Source: DATLLN01 sp963797175 (lineage in GTDB: Bacteria; Actinomycetota; Thermoleophilia; Gaiellales; JAICJC01). From it: a stretch of 64,000 bases of DNA. A model generated the notes under the pieces. The model had not been told where the DNA came from. It saw only the letters and a list, made by a program, of their open reading frames with translations, and did no database searches. Shown here piece after piece: positions 28,954 to 38,857 of the stretch (positions within the stretch are counted from its first letter, which is position 1; each line of letters starts with the position of its first letter). The DNA is taken from NCBI GenBank assembly GCA_963797175.1, contig CAWCOL010000009.1, positions 992,001 to 1,056,000 of the forward strand. The letters run 5' to 3'. Position numbers and translations under genes: made by a program.

Positions 28954-29655
28954 TCAGGCCGCGGTCTGCCGGTGGCCGAGCGAGCGCGAAGCGGCCCGCG
29001 CCGCCTCGACGCAGCGGGTACCGAGCTCGGGCAGCCGGGCCTGGCCGATGCGGTAGAGCGGCCCCGACACGCTGATCGCCGCGACGCAGGTGCCGCCGGC
29101 GTCCAGCACCGGCGCCGCAACGGCGACCAGCCCGGGCTCGAGATCCTCGATCGCGATCGCGTAGCCGGCGCGCTGGGTCTGGGTGATCTGCTCGTGCAGG
29201 ACGGGCGTGGTCTTGCCGACCGAGGCCGCGCCGAAGGCGAGCAGCACCTTGCCGTTGGCCGTGTGCTCGAGCGGGAGCCGGCGGCCGGTCCAGTCCGTCA
29301 CGCCGACCAGGTGGGCGCCGGCGATCTGGTCGATGTTGAGCGCACCGTCGCCGTCGGCCACCGCCAGGTTCACCGTCTCTCCGGTGTCGCGGGCGAGCGA
29401 GGTCATCGCCGGGCGGCACGCCTCCGCCAGGCCCAGCTGGCGCACCGCCAGGGTGCCCAGCCGCACCAGCTCCGGGCCGAGCCGGTAGCGGTCGCCGACC
29501 CGGGTGACGAAGCCGCGCATCTCCATCGCGGTCAGCATCCGCGACGCCGTGCTCTTGTGCGTGCCGATCAGGCGGCTGAGCTCGGTGACGCCGCGCTCGG
29601 GGTGTGCCTCGTCGAAGAGGCTGAGGATGCGGAGGGCTTTGTCGGCTGACTGCAT
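28954..29655 (-). CDS. IclR-family regulator of the choline oxidation operon
   Basis: A 233-residue IclR protein: winged helix MQSADKALRILSLFDEAHPERGVTELSRLIGTHKSTASRMLTAM and effector domain (IAGAHLVGVTDWTGRRLPLEHTANGKVLLAF, GLVAVAAPVLDAGGTCVAAISVSGP). It is a diverged relative of the regulator at 23576 and heads the operon with choline oxidase. ATG 29655 is used; upstream in-frame codons lack family similarity. The operator at 29655-29675 touches the start codon, which suggests autorepression. A matching site is found before the APC permease at 36317. Confidence 0.88.
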   Translation of the reverse strand: MQSADKALRILSLFDEAHPERGVTELSRLIGTHKSTASRMLTAMEMRGFVTRVGDRYRLGPELVRLGTLAVRQLGLAEACRPAMTSLARDTGETVNLAVADGDGALNIDQIAGAHLVGVTDWTGRRLPLEHTANGKVLLAFGAASVGKTTPVLHEQITQTQRAGYAIAIEDLEPGLVAVAAPVLDAGGTCVAAISVSGPLYRIGQARLPELGTRCVEAARAASRSLGHRQTAA

Positions 29656-29675
29656 GTTGCTCGTTCTGCAACGAG
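29655..29675. promoter_or_regulatory. Candidate IclR operator at the regulator start
   Basis: The stretch contains two nested inverted repeats: TGTTGC-N7-GCAAC (29655-29672) and CTCGTT-CTGC-AACGAG (29660-29675). It lies between the divergent IclR and transhydrogenase genes. TGTTGC-N7-GCAAC occurs again at 36405-36422. Confidence 0.6.
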
Positions 29676-29724
29676 GGAGCGGACCGCGCAACGGCGACCA
29701 TACCATCGCGCCGCTCAACACGCC

Positions 29725-31155
29725 GTGGCCGCCGCCGATAACGGTCACGTGGCGTACGAGTACGACCTTGTCGTGATCGGATCCGGCCCCGCGGGCCAGA
29801 AGGCGGCGATCCAGGCTGCCAAGCTGGGCAAGCGGGTCGCGCTGGTCGATCGCGGGCACATGATCGGCGGTGTCTGCATCAACACCGGCACGATCCCGTC
29901 AAAGACCCTGCGCGAGGCCGTCATCTACCTGACCGGCATGCACCAGCGCGGGATCTACGGCCAGAGCTACCGGGTGAAGCAGCAGATCAGCGCGCACGAC
30001 CTGTTCTGGCGGATGACCAACGTGATCGGCCGCGAGGTGGACGTCGTCCGCAACCAGCTCGGCCGCAACCACGTCCAGCTCGTCAACGGCACCGCCCGCT
30101 TCCTCGACCCGCACACGATCGGTGTGCGCGGCGAGAACGGCGAGGAGCTGCGCCTGACCGCGTCCCGCGTCGTGATCGGGGTCGGCACGCGCCCCGCGCG
30201 TCCGTCCACGGTCGAGTTCGACGGCCGCACGATCCTCGACTCGGACGACATCCTGAACCTTGACTGGATCCCGAACTCGCTGCTGGTCGTGGGCGCGGGC
30301 GTGATCGGCATCGAGTACGCCTCGATGTTCGCGGCGCTGGGCACGCGGGTGACCGTCGTCGAGCAGCGCTCGCGGCTGCTCGAGTTCTGCGACTCGCAGG
30401 TGATCGAGGCGCTCCAGTACCACCTCCGCGACACCGGCGTCGTCTTCCGGTTCGGCGAGAAGGTGACCGCCGTCGAGAAGCACAAGGCGGGCGCGATCGC
30501 CCACCTGGCCAGCGGCAAGCGCGTCCCCGCCGACGCCGTGCTCTACTCCGCGGGCCGGCAGGGCGCGACCGACGACCTCGAGCTCGAGAACGCGGGGCTG
30601 AAGGCGGACAACCGCGGCCGCATCGCGGTCAACGACGCGTACCGCACCTCCGTCCGGCACATCTACGCGGCGGGCGACGTGATCGGCTTCCCCAGCCTGG
30701 CCGCCAGCTCGATGGAGCAGGGCCGCCTGGCCGCGGGCGACGCGTTCGGCCTGCGCTCGCACCGCACCGACGCGCCGATGCCGATCGGCATCTACACGAT
30801 TCCCGAGATCAGCTTCGTCGGCAAGACCGAGGAGGAGCTGACCGCCGCCGCCATCCCCTACGAGGTGGGCATCTCCCGCTACCGCGAGCTCGCCCGCGGG
30901 CAGATCGTCGGCGACGACCACGGCATGCTCAAGCTGCTCGTCAGCTCCGAGGACAGCAGCCTGCTGGGCGTCCACGTGTTCGGCACCGGCGCCACCGAGC
31001 TGGTGCACATCGGCCAGATGCTGATGACGACCGGCGGCACCGTTGACCACCTGGTCAACGCGGTGTTCAACTACCCGACGCTGGCCGAGTCGTACAAGGT
31101 TGCCGCGCTGGACGCCATGAACCGCGTCCACGCCATCCGCCGCCTCGCGGCGTAG
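29725..31155 (+). CDS. sthA: Soluble pyridine nucleotide transhydrogenase
   Basis: A 476-residue FAD flavoprotein of the disulfide reductase family. The FAD loop is DLVVIGSGPAGQKAAIQAAKLGK; the active-site region reads GGVCINTGTIPSKTLREA, where the second redox cysteine of lipoamide dehydrogenase is replaced by Thr, as in soluble transhydrogenase. The NAD domain has VVGAGVIGIEYASMF. It moves hydride between NADH and NADPH, which would help balance MTHFR and THF-linked redox steps here. The start is GTG 29725; GTG 29749 is an alternative closer to the conserved region. Divergent from the second IclR gene, so it may share its operator. Confidence 0.9.
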   Translation: MAAADNGHVAYEYDLVVIGSGPAGQKAAIQAAKLGKRVALVDRGHMIGGVCINTGTIPSKTLREAVIYLTGMHQRGIYGQSYRVKQQISAHDLFWRMTNVIGREVDVVRNQLGRNHVQLVNGTARFLDPHTIGVRGENGEELRLTASRVVIGVGTRPARPSTVEFDGRTILDSDDILNLDWIPNSLLVVGAGVIGIEYASMFAALGTRVTVVEQRSRLLEFCDSQVIEALQYHLRDTGVVFRFGEKVTAVEKHKAGAIAHLASGKRVPADAVLYSAGRQGATDDLELENAGLKADNRGRIAVNDAYRTSVRHIYAAGDVIGFPSLAASSMEQGRLAAGDAFGLRSHRTDAPMPIGIYTIPEISFVGKTEEELTAAAIPYEVGISRYRELARGQIVGDDHGMLKLLVSSEDSSLLGVHVFGTGATELVHIGQMLMTTGGTVDHLVNAVFNYPTLAESYKVAALDAMNRVHAIRRLAA

Positions 31156-31201
31156 CCTCCAGGGTGGTCCACCGGCGCCACCGTCAGTGGCCCAACCCGC
31201 G
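31156..31201 (-). repeat. Fragment of the intergenic repeat, copy C
   Basis: The reverse complement of these 46 nt reads like the first 50 nt of copies A and B: GGTTGGGCCACTGACGGTGG, then GGTGGACCACCCTGGAGG. The rest of the element is missing. It begins directly after the transhydrogenase stop. Confidence 0.65.
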
Positions 31202-31213
31202 CCCCGCCGACCC

Positions 31214-31261
31214 TTGCCACCGCCGATGGTAAGTGGTACCTTACGTAAGTCGTGACTTACG
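31214..31261 (+). promoter_or_regulatory. Promoter and operator of the ArsR-type gene
   Basis: -35 TTGCCA (31214-31219), 17-bp spacer, -10 TACCTT (31237-31242). Over and after the -10 lie two inverted repeats: GTAAG-N6-CTTAC (31229-31244) and the perfect 18-bp palindrome CGTAAGTCGTGACTTACG (31244-31261), which includes the GTG start codon at 31252. This fits tight autorepression by the ArsR-type protein. Confidence 0.65.
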
Positions 31262-31566
31262 CAGCTGCCCTCGACGCCCTCGGTGACCCCACCCGGCGCG
31301 TGATCGTGGAGCGGCTCAAGGACGGCGCGCGGGCGGTCGGGGAGATCGCCCGCGACCTGCCGATCAGCCGCCCCGCCGTCAGCCAGCACCTGCGCGTCCT
31401 GCGCGAGGCCGGGCTGGTCCGCGACCGCCGCGACGGCACCCGGCGCCTGTACGAGCTCGACCCCGAGGGGCTCGCCGAGCTCCGCGGCTACCTGGACAGC
31501 TTCTGGGAGACCGGCCTGGCCGGCTTCAAGGCCGCCGCCGAGGCGGAGGAACGGAGGACGCGATGA
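31252..31566 (+). CDS. ArsR-family transcriptional regulator
   Basis: A 104-residue winged-helix regulator (MTYAAALDALGDPTRRVIVERLKDGARAVGEIARDL, then ISRPAVSQHLRVLREAGLVRDRRDGTRRLYEL). It has no cysteines, so it belongs to the non-metal group typically paired with SRPBCC proteins. Start GTG 31252 with no ribosome binding site, close to the predicted transcription start, so nearly leaderless. It overlaps the SRPBCC gene by 4 nt. The palindrome spanning the start codon suggests it represses its own two-gene operon. Confidence 0.9.
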   Translation: MTYAAALDALGDPTRRVIVERLKDGARAVGEIARDLPISRPAVSQHLRVLREAGLVRDRRDGTRRLYELDPEGLAELRGYLDSFWETGLAGFKAAAEAEERRTR

Positions 31567-32027
31567 CGACGACCACCACCATCCCCCCGATCACCAAGTC
31601 GCTGCTCGTGGCCTGCGCGCCCGAGACCGCGTTCCGCGTCTACACCGAGGGCGCCAACACGTGGTGGCCGCTCGACACCCACACCGTGTTCGATGACCGG
31701 CAGAGCGAGGTCGTCTGGGAGGGCCGGGCGGGCGGCGAGGTGTACGAGCGGACTGCCGACGGCGAGCGCGGCCACTGGGCCGACGTGCTCGTCTGGGATC
31801 CGCCGCACCGGCTCGTCATCGCCTGGAAGGTCAACCCCAACGACATCGCGGCCACCGAGGTCGAGGTGCGGTTCACCGCCGAGGACGGGGGCACCAGGGT
31901 GGACGTCGAGCACCGTCACTGGGAGCTGCTCGGGCCGGAGCGCGGACGCGACGCACGCGCCGGATACGACGAGGGCTGGGATCCGGTGCTCGCCGCCTAC
32001 GCCGCCGGCGCGGCGGCGGCCGGCTGA
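31563..32027 (+). CDS. SRPBCC/AHSA1-domain protein
   Basis: A 154-residue START-like hydrophobic-pocket protein: PPITKSLLVACAPETAFRVYTEG, WWPLDTHTVF, GGEVYERTADGERGHWADVLVWDPPHRLVIAWKVNP and a C-terminal helix (GWDPVLAAYAAGA). Members bind lipids or small hydrophobic compounds; the ligand is unknown. It is the partner in a very common ArsR-SRPBCC pair, translated by ATGA overlap with the regulator. Confidence 0.85.
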   Translation: MTTTTTIPPITKSLLVACAPETAFRVYTEGANTWWPLDTHTVFDDRQSEVVWEGRAGGEVYERTADGERGHWADVLVWDPPHRLVIAWKVNPNDIAATEVEVRFTAEDGGTRVDVEHRHWELLGPERGRDARAGYDEGWDPVLAAYAAGAAAAG

Positions 32028-32034
32028 CCGAGGG

Positions 32035-32499
32035 TCAGGCCGCGGCCGGGCGGGAGATCAGCGCCCGCCGGAACCAGAGCAGCGCCGCCAGCACGGCCAC
32101 GTCCAGCGCGGCGAAGCACCAGGCCAACGGCGAGCCGTCGGCGGCCGCGGAGCGGACGTCCATCGGCAGCAGCACGGCCAGGCTGGCGACGAACAGCCAG
32201 TAGCCCCACGGCCAGCCGGTGAGGAACCCGAGCGCGCCGGCCACCTTGACCGCGCCCAGCAGGATCAGCCCGATCGCGACCAGCCAGGCGTGGGCGAACA
32301 GGGTCGGCAGCTGTCGCTCGAGCAGCTGGACGAACGGGTTGCCCGGCTGCTGCGACGCCATCCACGCGACCAGCGAGCGCAGCTGCTCCTGCACGAAGCC
32401 GGGCGCGACCAGCAGCCACACGATCCCCGTCGCCAGCTCGAGCACGCCGAACGCCAGCTTGAAGAACGCGAACGCGCGGACGAGGCGGACGGTGGACAT
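32035..32499 (-). CDS. Four-helix membrane protein, DUF2127-like
   Basis: A 154-residue protein with about four membrane helices (residues about 10-35, 66-92, 95-115 and 124-145). The start MSTVRLVRAFAFFKLAFGVLELATGIVWLL and the overall layout resemble DUF2127 membrane proteins, but this is a weak match and the function is unknown. It is convergent with the SRPBCC gene, with only 7 nt between the two stops, and 34 nt downstream of nothing else on its strand. Confidence 0.65.
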   Translation of the reverse strand: MSTVRLVRAFAFFKLAFGVLELATGIVWLLVAPGFVQEQLRSLVAWMASQQPGNPFVQLLERQLPTLFAHAWLVAIGLILLGAVKVAGALGFLTGWPWGYWLFVASLAVLLPMDVRSAAADGSPLAWCFAALDVAVLAALLWFRRALISRPAAA

Positions 32500-32533
32500 C
32501 TCCTACCACCATCGGCAGGAGCATCGAGCCGGT

Positions 32534-34213
<1,680 letters not shown>

Positions 34214-34221
34214 GGCGCCGA

Positions 34222-34227
34222 AGGATA
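34222..34227 (-). promoter_or_regulatory. -10 element TATCCT of ettA
   Basis: TATCCT on the minus strand lies 8 nt before the ettA ATG at 34213. It overlaps the gap after the small membrane protein gene upstream. Confidence 0.45.
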
Positions 34228-34234
34228 GGCGCCG

Positions 34235-34621
34235 TCAGGGGCTGCCGCGCCGACGCCCGCCCCACATCAGGCCGAACACACCCGCGGCCGCGAAGCCGAC
34301 GGCGCCGGAGAGAATCCCGACCACGATGTCGCCGCCCAGGTAGTGGACGCCGACCAGGCCGGGCCCGGCGATCAGGAACGCGGGGATCAGCACCAGCAAC
34401 CGGTCGCGTCGCATGTCGGGCGGGCCCGCCGCCCACCAGTAGACGCAGCCGACCGAGACGACGACCGCCACCGCCACCGCCGCCCGACCGGCGGTCACCC
34501 TCGACAGCGTCCCCAGCTCGACCGCGGCGATCAGGCTGTACGCCCAGATCGCGATCAGGCTGCCGGCGCCGACCACGACGAGGTCGCGTCGCACGAGCTT
34601 CCGCAGGCGTTCCGGCTCCAT
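34235..34621 (-). CDS. Small membrane protein of unknown function
   Basis: A 128-residue protein (MEPERLRKLVRRDLVVVGAG) with four hydrophobic segments at about residues 16-35, 42-62, 77-95 and 97-118, ending in a basic GGRRRGSP tail. I do not recognise a family. An in-frame GTG at 34627 would give two more residues and lies 7 nt after GACAAT, so it may be the true leaderless start. It lies on the same strand as ettA but probably has its own promoter. Confidence 0.55.
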   Translation of the reverse strand: MEPERLRKLVRRDLVVVGAGSLIAIWAYSLIAAVELGTLSRVTAGRAAVAVAVVVSVGCVYWWAAGPPDMRRDRLLVLIPAFLIAGPGLVGVHYLGGDIVVGILSGAVGFAAAGVFGLMWGGRRRGSP

Positions 34622-34712
34622 CGTCACGACACTGATTGTCCCACACCCCCCTCGGCGCGAAACGGCGGGGCGGCCCGCTCCTGCGAGCCGCCCCGCGTCC
34701 ATCCGCGTCAGA

Positions 34713-36317
34713 TCACGGACCGCCGTGGATCGGCGGCTGGGTGACCTCTGCCATCGCCTCGGCGGTCGAGCCCGCCCGGTGCTCGGGCAGGACCTCCATC
34801 TTGTCCTTCTGATAGCCGTAGTACACCAGCAGACCAGCGCCCATGGCGATGACCAGGCCGAGGATCACGCCGTAGTGCTGGTACCACAGCGTCCCGTAGA
34901 AGTAGTCCCGCGGCCAGACGAGGTTGATCGACATCGCGAGGCCGTAGAAGATGGCGATCGCGTTTGTCAGCAACGCAAAACGACCGAGGCTGAACAGGCC
35001 CATCCTCCCGGTCGGCAGGTTGCCCGGCCAGCCCTCCCGGCGCCGCTGGAACAGCGGGATCGTCACACCCAGGTAGGCGACGTACATGAAGACGATCCCG
35101 AGGCCGAGTACGATCGTGACGGCGTACGGATTCGCGATGTTGAGCGCAAGCACCGCGATCGCGATCGCTCCCACGAGAATGGCCGGGAACACCGGCACCC
35201 GGCGCGTGCCGGAGACCGATGCGAGCCTGGCGCCACCGGGAAGGTTGTTGTCCCGGCCCATGGCGAACAGGATCCGCACGGACATCGCGTGGATCGCGAG
35301 GCAGCACACGAAGATCGCAAGCGCGCAGTCCCAGAGGAACACATCGCCCCAGAAATCTCCGAGCACGTCCTTCGTGATCGCCGCCAATCCCAGCGCCGTC
35401 GGAGTCTTGTAGAGGACGTCGCTGACCGCCATGGTGCCGAACAGGATCAGCAGGAAGCCCATGGTTCCCGCCGTCGCCAGCGCCTGGATGATCGCCTTGG
35501 GCGCCTTCTTCCTCGGATCATCGGTCTCCTCGGCCAATGACCCGGCGGAGTCGAACCCGTACATGACGTACAGCGGCATGATCGCACCGACCAGCAGCGC
35601 GCCCAGATACCCCCAGGCGTGATCGATCGGCACGTTGGCCGTGTTGGCGGTATTGGTCAGGACATCGCTCGGTGACCGGTTCGCGTGGATCAGGAACAGG
35701 ATCACCAGGCCGCCGGCGCCGACCAGCTCGGAGGCGACACCGATGTTGTTGATCTTCGACAGCACGGACACGCCCATCACATTGATGATGGTCGTGAAGA
35801 CGATCATGATGATGCCCAGGATGATCGCGTTCTTGGCAAACGCAGGGTTGTTGAACGCCGGGAAGCTGGGGTCCGTACAGGTGTCGCTCGGCGTGCACTT
35901 GATCATCTGGAACCGGGTCGAGATCTGCGGCAGGATGACCTGCCACGCCAACGCCACCGCGGGAACGGTCACGATCTGCGCGCACATGTAGATCCAGCCC
36001 GTGTTCCATGCCCAGGCCTTCCCCGCGACCTGCTTCGACCACTGGTAGACGGATCCCGCCAGCGGATAGTGCGCGGCGAGCTCCGAGAACTGCAGTGCCA
36101 CCATCATCTGTCCGAAGAAGACGACCAGCCATGCCCAGATGAACGCCGGCCCGGCGAAGTAGAAGCCGAGGTAGGACGTCTGGAACATCCCGGTCAGGAT
36201 CGAGATGTAGCTGAACCCCGCGGCGAAGGCCGAGAAGCTCCCCAGCGTTCGGTGGAGCTCCTGCTTGTAGCCGAATTCCGCGAGTTGGTCGGCATCCGAG
36301 CGCTGTTCCGAAGCCAT
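34713..36317 (-). CDS. APC-superfamily permease, possibly for choline or an amine
   Basis: A 534-residue transporter with about 12 membrane helices. FGYKQELHRTLGSFSAFAAGFSYISILTGMFQTSYLGF resembles the start of the amino acid/choline/GABA permease group, and YVMYGFDSAGSLAEETDDPRKKAPKAI is the family's conserved cytoplasmic loop. AAGGGGG precedes ATG 36317. The substrate is not fixed by sequence. A TGTTGC-N7-GCAAC site about 90 nt upstream matches the site at the choline operon regulator, which supports choline or a related amine. Confidence 0.85.
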   Translation of the reverse strand: MASEQRSDADQLAEFGYKQELHRTLGSFSAFAAGFSYISILTGMFQTSYLGFYFAGPAFIWAWLVVFFGQMMVALQFSELAAHYPLAGSVYQWSKQVAGKAWAWNTGWIYMCAQIVTVPAVALAWQVILPQISTRFQMIKCTPSDTCTDPSFPAFNNPAFAKNAIILGIIMIVFTTIINVMGVSVLSKINNIGVASELVGAGGLVILFLIHANRSPSDVLTNTANTANVPIDHAWGYLGALLVGAIMPLYVMYGFDSAGSLAEETDDPRKKAPKAIIQALATAGTMGFLLILFGTMAVSDVLYKTPTALGLAAITKDVLGDFWGDVFLWDCALAIFVCCLAIHAMSVRILFAMGRDNNLPGGARLASVSGTRRVPVFPAILVGAIAIAVLALNIANPYAVTIVLGLGIVFMYVAYLGVTIPLFQRRREGWPGNLPTGRMGLFSLGRFALLTNAIAIFYGLAMSINLVWPRDYFYGTLWYQHYGVILGLVIAMGAGLLVYYGYQKDKMEVLPEHRAGSTAEAMAEVTQPPIHGGP

Positions 36318-36404
36318 GCGCACCCCCTTCGAGGTGGATACGGGTGGAAAGATGACGGGGCATCTTCCGCCTCGCCTCGGCTGTTGTCAATGGCGCCCGC
36401 ACTG

Positions 36405-36423
36405 TGTTGCGGATCGCGCAACA
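36405..36423. promoter_or_regulatory. Second copy of the TGTTGC-N7-GCAAC operator
   Basis: TGTTGCGGATCGCGCAACA is a perfect 7-bp inverted repeat with a 5-nt centre, in the 259-nt gap between the divergent APC permease (36317) and ABC transporter (36577) genes. The gap is otherwise without a gene. TAGGGT at about 36449 could be a -10 for the plus strand. Confidence 0.55.
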
Positions 36424-36576
36424 AGCGACGGGTTCTCGGTCTGCTAGGGTTGGAGCCCGCGCGCGCCCGGAAGGGTGCGCACGCGCGCCGCCCGCCCGCC
36501 AACTCATCGCGTCCCACCGCCCCGCGCCGCCCTGCGCGCGCCGGGCGGGCCATCCGCGACCCACGAGGTTTCCACC

Positions 36577-37383
36577 GTGTCCGCGACACCGGCCGTCCAG
36601 GTCGACCAGCTGCGCAAGGAGTTCATCCGCCGCGACGGCAAGCGCCGTTTCGCGCCGCGCCGCCGCGTGCCCGCGCTGCAGGGCGTCACCTTCAGCATGG
36701 AGCGGGGCGAGTGCGTCGCGATCCTGGGCCAGAACGGCTCGGGCAAGTCCACGCTGGTGCGGCTGCTCTCGACGCTGCTCCTGCACGACGGTGGCAGCGC
36801 GGAGGTGTTCGGCGTGGACGTGTTCACGAACCCGCGGGCGGTGCAGCGGCTGGTCAACCGGGTCTCGGTCGAGGCCTCGTTCTTCAAGCGCATGTCGCCG
36901 GTCGAGAACCTCAGCTACTCGGCCCGGTTCTACGGCATCGGCCCGCGGGAGACGCGGGAGCGGATCCCGCTGATCCTGGCGCGGGTCGGCTTCCCGCCGG
37001 AGCGCCGGCACGAGCCGATGGAGGACCTCTCGCGGGGCATGCAGCAGAAGATCGCGCTGGCCCGGGCGCTGCTCACCTCGCCGGTGCTGCTGCTGCTGGA
37101 CGAGCCCACCACCGGGCTCGATCCGCGCTCCAAGCTCGAGGTGCAAGCGTTCATCCGGGAGATCCGCGCGGAGCACGACGCGACCATCCTGCTCTGCACG
37201 CATGACATGGCCGAGGCCGAGGCGCTGGCCGACCGGATCGGGATCCTCCACGCCGGCGAGCTGCTGTTCATGGGGACGGCGGACGCGCTGCGCGAGCGCT
37301 ACGGGGCGGAAACCCTGGAGCTGGCGTTCCTGAACGCCACCGGCCGCGCGTTCGAGGACGAGTACGAGGAGGAGAGGCGCTGA
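36577..37383 (+). CDS. ABC transporter ATP-binding protein
   Basis: A 268-residue ATPase: Walker A GQNGSGKST, signature LSRGMQQKIALARALL, Walker B LLLLDEPTTGLDPRSK and the H-loop CTHDMAEAEALADRIG. The insertion RKEFIRRDGKRRFAPRRRVPALQGVTF and the C-terminal MGTADALRERYGAETLELAFLNATG are those of ABC-2 (drug or polysaccharide export) ATPases. The GTG at 36577 follows a GAGG. It overlaps the permease gene by 1 nt. The cargo is unknown. Confidence 0.9.
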   Translation: MSATPAVQVDQLRKEFIRRDGKRRFAPRRRVPALQGVTFSMERGECVAILGQNGSGKSTLVRLLSTLLLHDGGSAEVFGVDVFTNPRAVQRLVNRVSVEASFFKRMSPVENLSYSARFYGIGPRETRERIPLILARVGFPPERRHEPMEDLSRGMQQKIALARALLTSPVLLLLDEPTTGLDPRSKLEVQAFIREIRAEHDATILLCTHDMAEAEALADRIGILHAGELLFMGTADALRERYGAETLELAFLNATGRAFEDEYEEERR

Positions 37384-38216
37384 TGCAGACCGAACAGGGG
37401 GCGTTCCGCCGCGAGCTCGTGGGCTTCGGCGGCATCGTCGAGCGCAACATCTACCTGATCCGCCGCTTCTTCTGGTGGGAGCTGGCGTGGTTCCTCTACA
37501 CCGTCGCCAACACGCTGACGATCGCGTTCATCGCCAAGGGCTTCGGCGCTGCCGGCGCCACGCTGGACGTGAACGAGGCGACGATCGTGCTCCTGATCGG
37601 CGCGGTGATCTGGTCGTACCTGGGGCTGATCTTCGAGATCGTCACCGAGACCGTGGCGTGGGAGCGGTGGGAGGGGACGATCGAGTACACCTTCATGGCG
37701 CCGCTGTCGCGGCCGGCGCACCTGCTGGGGATGGGCGCGTTCGCGGTGCTCTACGGCATCGTCCGCACCGTCCTGCTGTTCGCCGCCGTCGCGGTGTTCC
37801 TCGACGTCACGTTCACCAATCCCGACTTCGCATCGGCGGCGCTGGTGCTGGCGGTCTCGTCGTTCTCGTTCATCGGGATCGGCATGATGACCGCGGTGCT
37901 GCCGCTGATCTCGCCCGAGAAGGGCACCCAGCTCGGGTTCATCGCCCAGGGGCTGCTGCTGGTGGTCTCCGGCGTCTACTACCCGGTGTCGATCCTGCCG
38001 CAGTGGATGCAGTGGCTGTCGGTGATCTCGCCCGCGACGTACACGCTGGAGGGGTGCCGCAAGGCGATCATCGACGGGGCGGGGCCGGCCGCGGTGTGGG
38101 CCGACATCTGGCCGCTGCTGATCATCGGCACGCTGGCGATCCCGGCCGGGCTGCTGGTGTTCCGCCGCGGCGAGCGGTTCGCGAAGCAGCACGGACGCCT
38201 CAAGCGATCGGGGTAG
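37383..38216 (+). CDS. ABC-2 type transporter permease
   Basis: A 277-residue permease with about six membrane helices, including the ABC-2 segments SRPAHLLGMGAFAVLYGIVRTVLLF and LVVSGVYYPVSILPQWMQWLSVISPATYTLEGCRKAI. It forms the exporter with the ATPase encoded just before it (TGATG overlap). The substrate is unknown. A -10 for the next gene overlaps its stop codon. Confidence 0.9.
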   Translation: MQTEQGAFRRELVGFGGIVERNIYLIRRFFWWELAWFLYTVANTLTIAFIAKGFGAAGATLDVNEATIVLLIGAVIWSYLGLIFEIVTETVAWERWEGTIEYTFMAPLSRPAHLLGMGAFAVLYGIVRTVLLFAAVAVFLDVTFTNPDFASAALVLAVSSFSFIGIGMMTAVLPLISPEKGTQLGFIAQGLLLVVSGVYYPVSILPQWMQWLSVISPATYTLEGCRKAIIDGAGPAAVWADIWPLLIIGTLAIPAGLLVFRRGERFAKQHGRLKRSG

Positions 38217-38219
38217 CCT
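38214..38219 (+). promoter_or_regulatory. -10 element TAGCCT, leaderless DUF3052 promoter
   Basis: TAGCCT includes the permease stop codon and lies 6 nt before the ATG at 38226. Confidence 0.45.
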
Positions 38220-38225
38220 TCGCCC

Positions 38226-38819
38226 ATGGGACGCGAGGTGCGATGTCTGGTCCGGCACGGCGGCGAGGAGTCCGAGGCGAAGGCGCTGCTGGAGACCGAC
38301 GAGCTGATCGTTCGCAGCCCGTTCCGGCTGAAGGTGCCGCGCGAGGAGATCACCGGCACCCGCGTGCACGGCGAGCGGCTCGAGGTCGAGCACGGCGGCG
38401 CCGAGGCCCTGGTGCTGGAGCTCGGCGCCCGCGAGGCGGAGCGCTGGGCGAACGACATCGCGAACCCCAGGACGCTGGCAGACAAGCTGGGCGTGAAGTC
38501 CGGCCAGCGCGTGCGGCTGGTCGGCGAGGTCGATCCCGCACTGGTCGGCGCGGGGACGCCTGCCGCGGAGGGCGAGCAGGCCGACGTCGTCTTCATCGCC
38601 GTCGAGACCGCGGCCGACCTGCCGGTCATCGGCAGGCTCCAGGACGCGATCGCGCGCGACGGTGCGATCTGGGCCCTGCGCCCCAAGGGCCGCCCCGACC
38701 TGACCGAGGCGATGGTGATGGACGCGGGCATCTCGGCCGGCCTGGTCACCGTCAAGACCGCGCGCATCTCGGCCACCCACACCGGCGAGAAGTTCGTCAT
38801 CCCCCGCGACCGGCGGTAG
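38226..38819 (+). CDS. DUF3052-domain protein
   Basis: A 197-residue protein. The C-terminal part is a DUF3052 domain (LADKLGVKSGQRVRLVGEVD, DVVFIAVETAADL, AIWALRPKGRPDLTEAMVMDAGISAGLVTVKTARISATHTGEKFVIP). The N-terminal 75 residues form a separate small domain (REVRCLVRHGGEESEAKALLETDELIVR, then FRLKVPREEITGTRV) that looks like a beta-barrel or PH-like fold. The molecular role is not known; the domain is common in actinobacteria. It ends 33 nt from the convergent purH stop. Confidence 0.8.
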   Translation: MGREVRCLVRHGGEESEAKALLETDELIVRSPFRLKVPREEITGTRVHGERLEVEHGGAEALVLELGAREAERWANDIANPRTLADKLGVKSGQRVRLVGEVDPALVGAGTPAAEGEQADVVFIAVETAADLPVIGRLQDAIARDGAIWALRPKGRPDLTEAMVMDAGISAGLVTVKTARISATHTGEKFVIPRDRR

Positions 38820-38826
38820 TCGGGAT

Positions 38827-38857
38827 CACTGGCTCTGGGAGGGGCCCAGCGTCAGTG
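38827..38857. terminator. Hairpin repeat between DUF3052 and purH
   Basis: CACTG-GCT-CTGGG-AGGGG-CCCAG-CGT-CAGTG folds into a two-part stem and includes the purH stop codon. The core GGCTCTGGGAGGGGCCCAGC also occurs at 3957-3980 and inverted near 4050-4080. It probably ends transcription from both sides; there is no U-tract. Confidence 0.5.

Noticed and set aside
29725..31155. Dihydrolipoamide dehydrogenase
   Set aside because: The redox disulfide is incomplete: GGVCINTGTIPSK has Thr in place of the second Cys, as in soluble transhydrogenase.
36318..36576. A tRNA or small RNA gene in the gap before the ABC transporter
   Set aside because: No cloverleaf or conserved TTCGA/CCA pattern is seen; only the TGTTGC-N7-GCAAC operator and GC-rich sequence.
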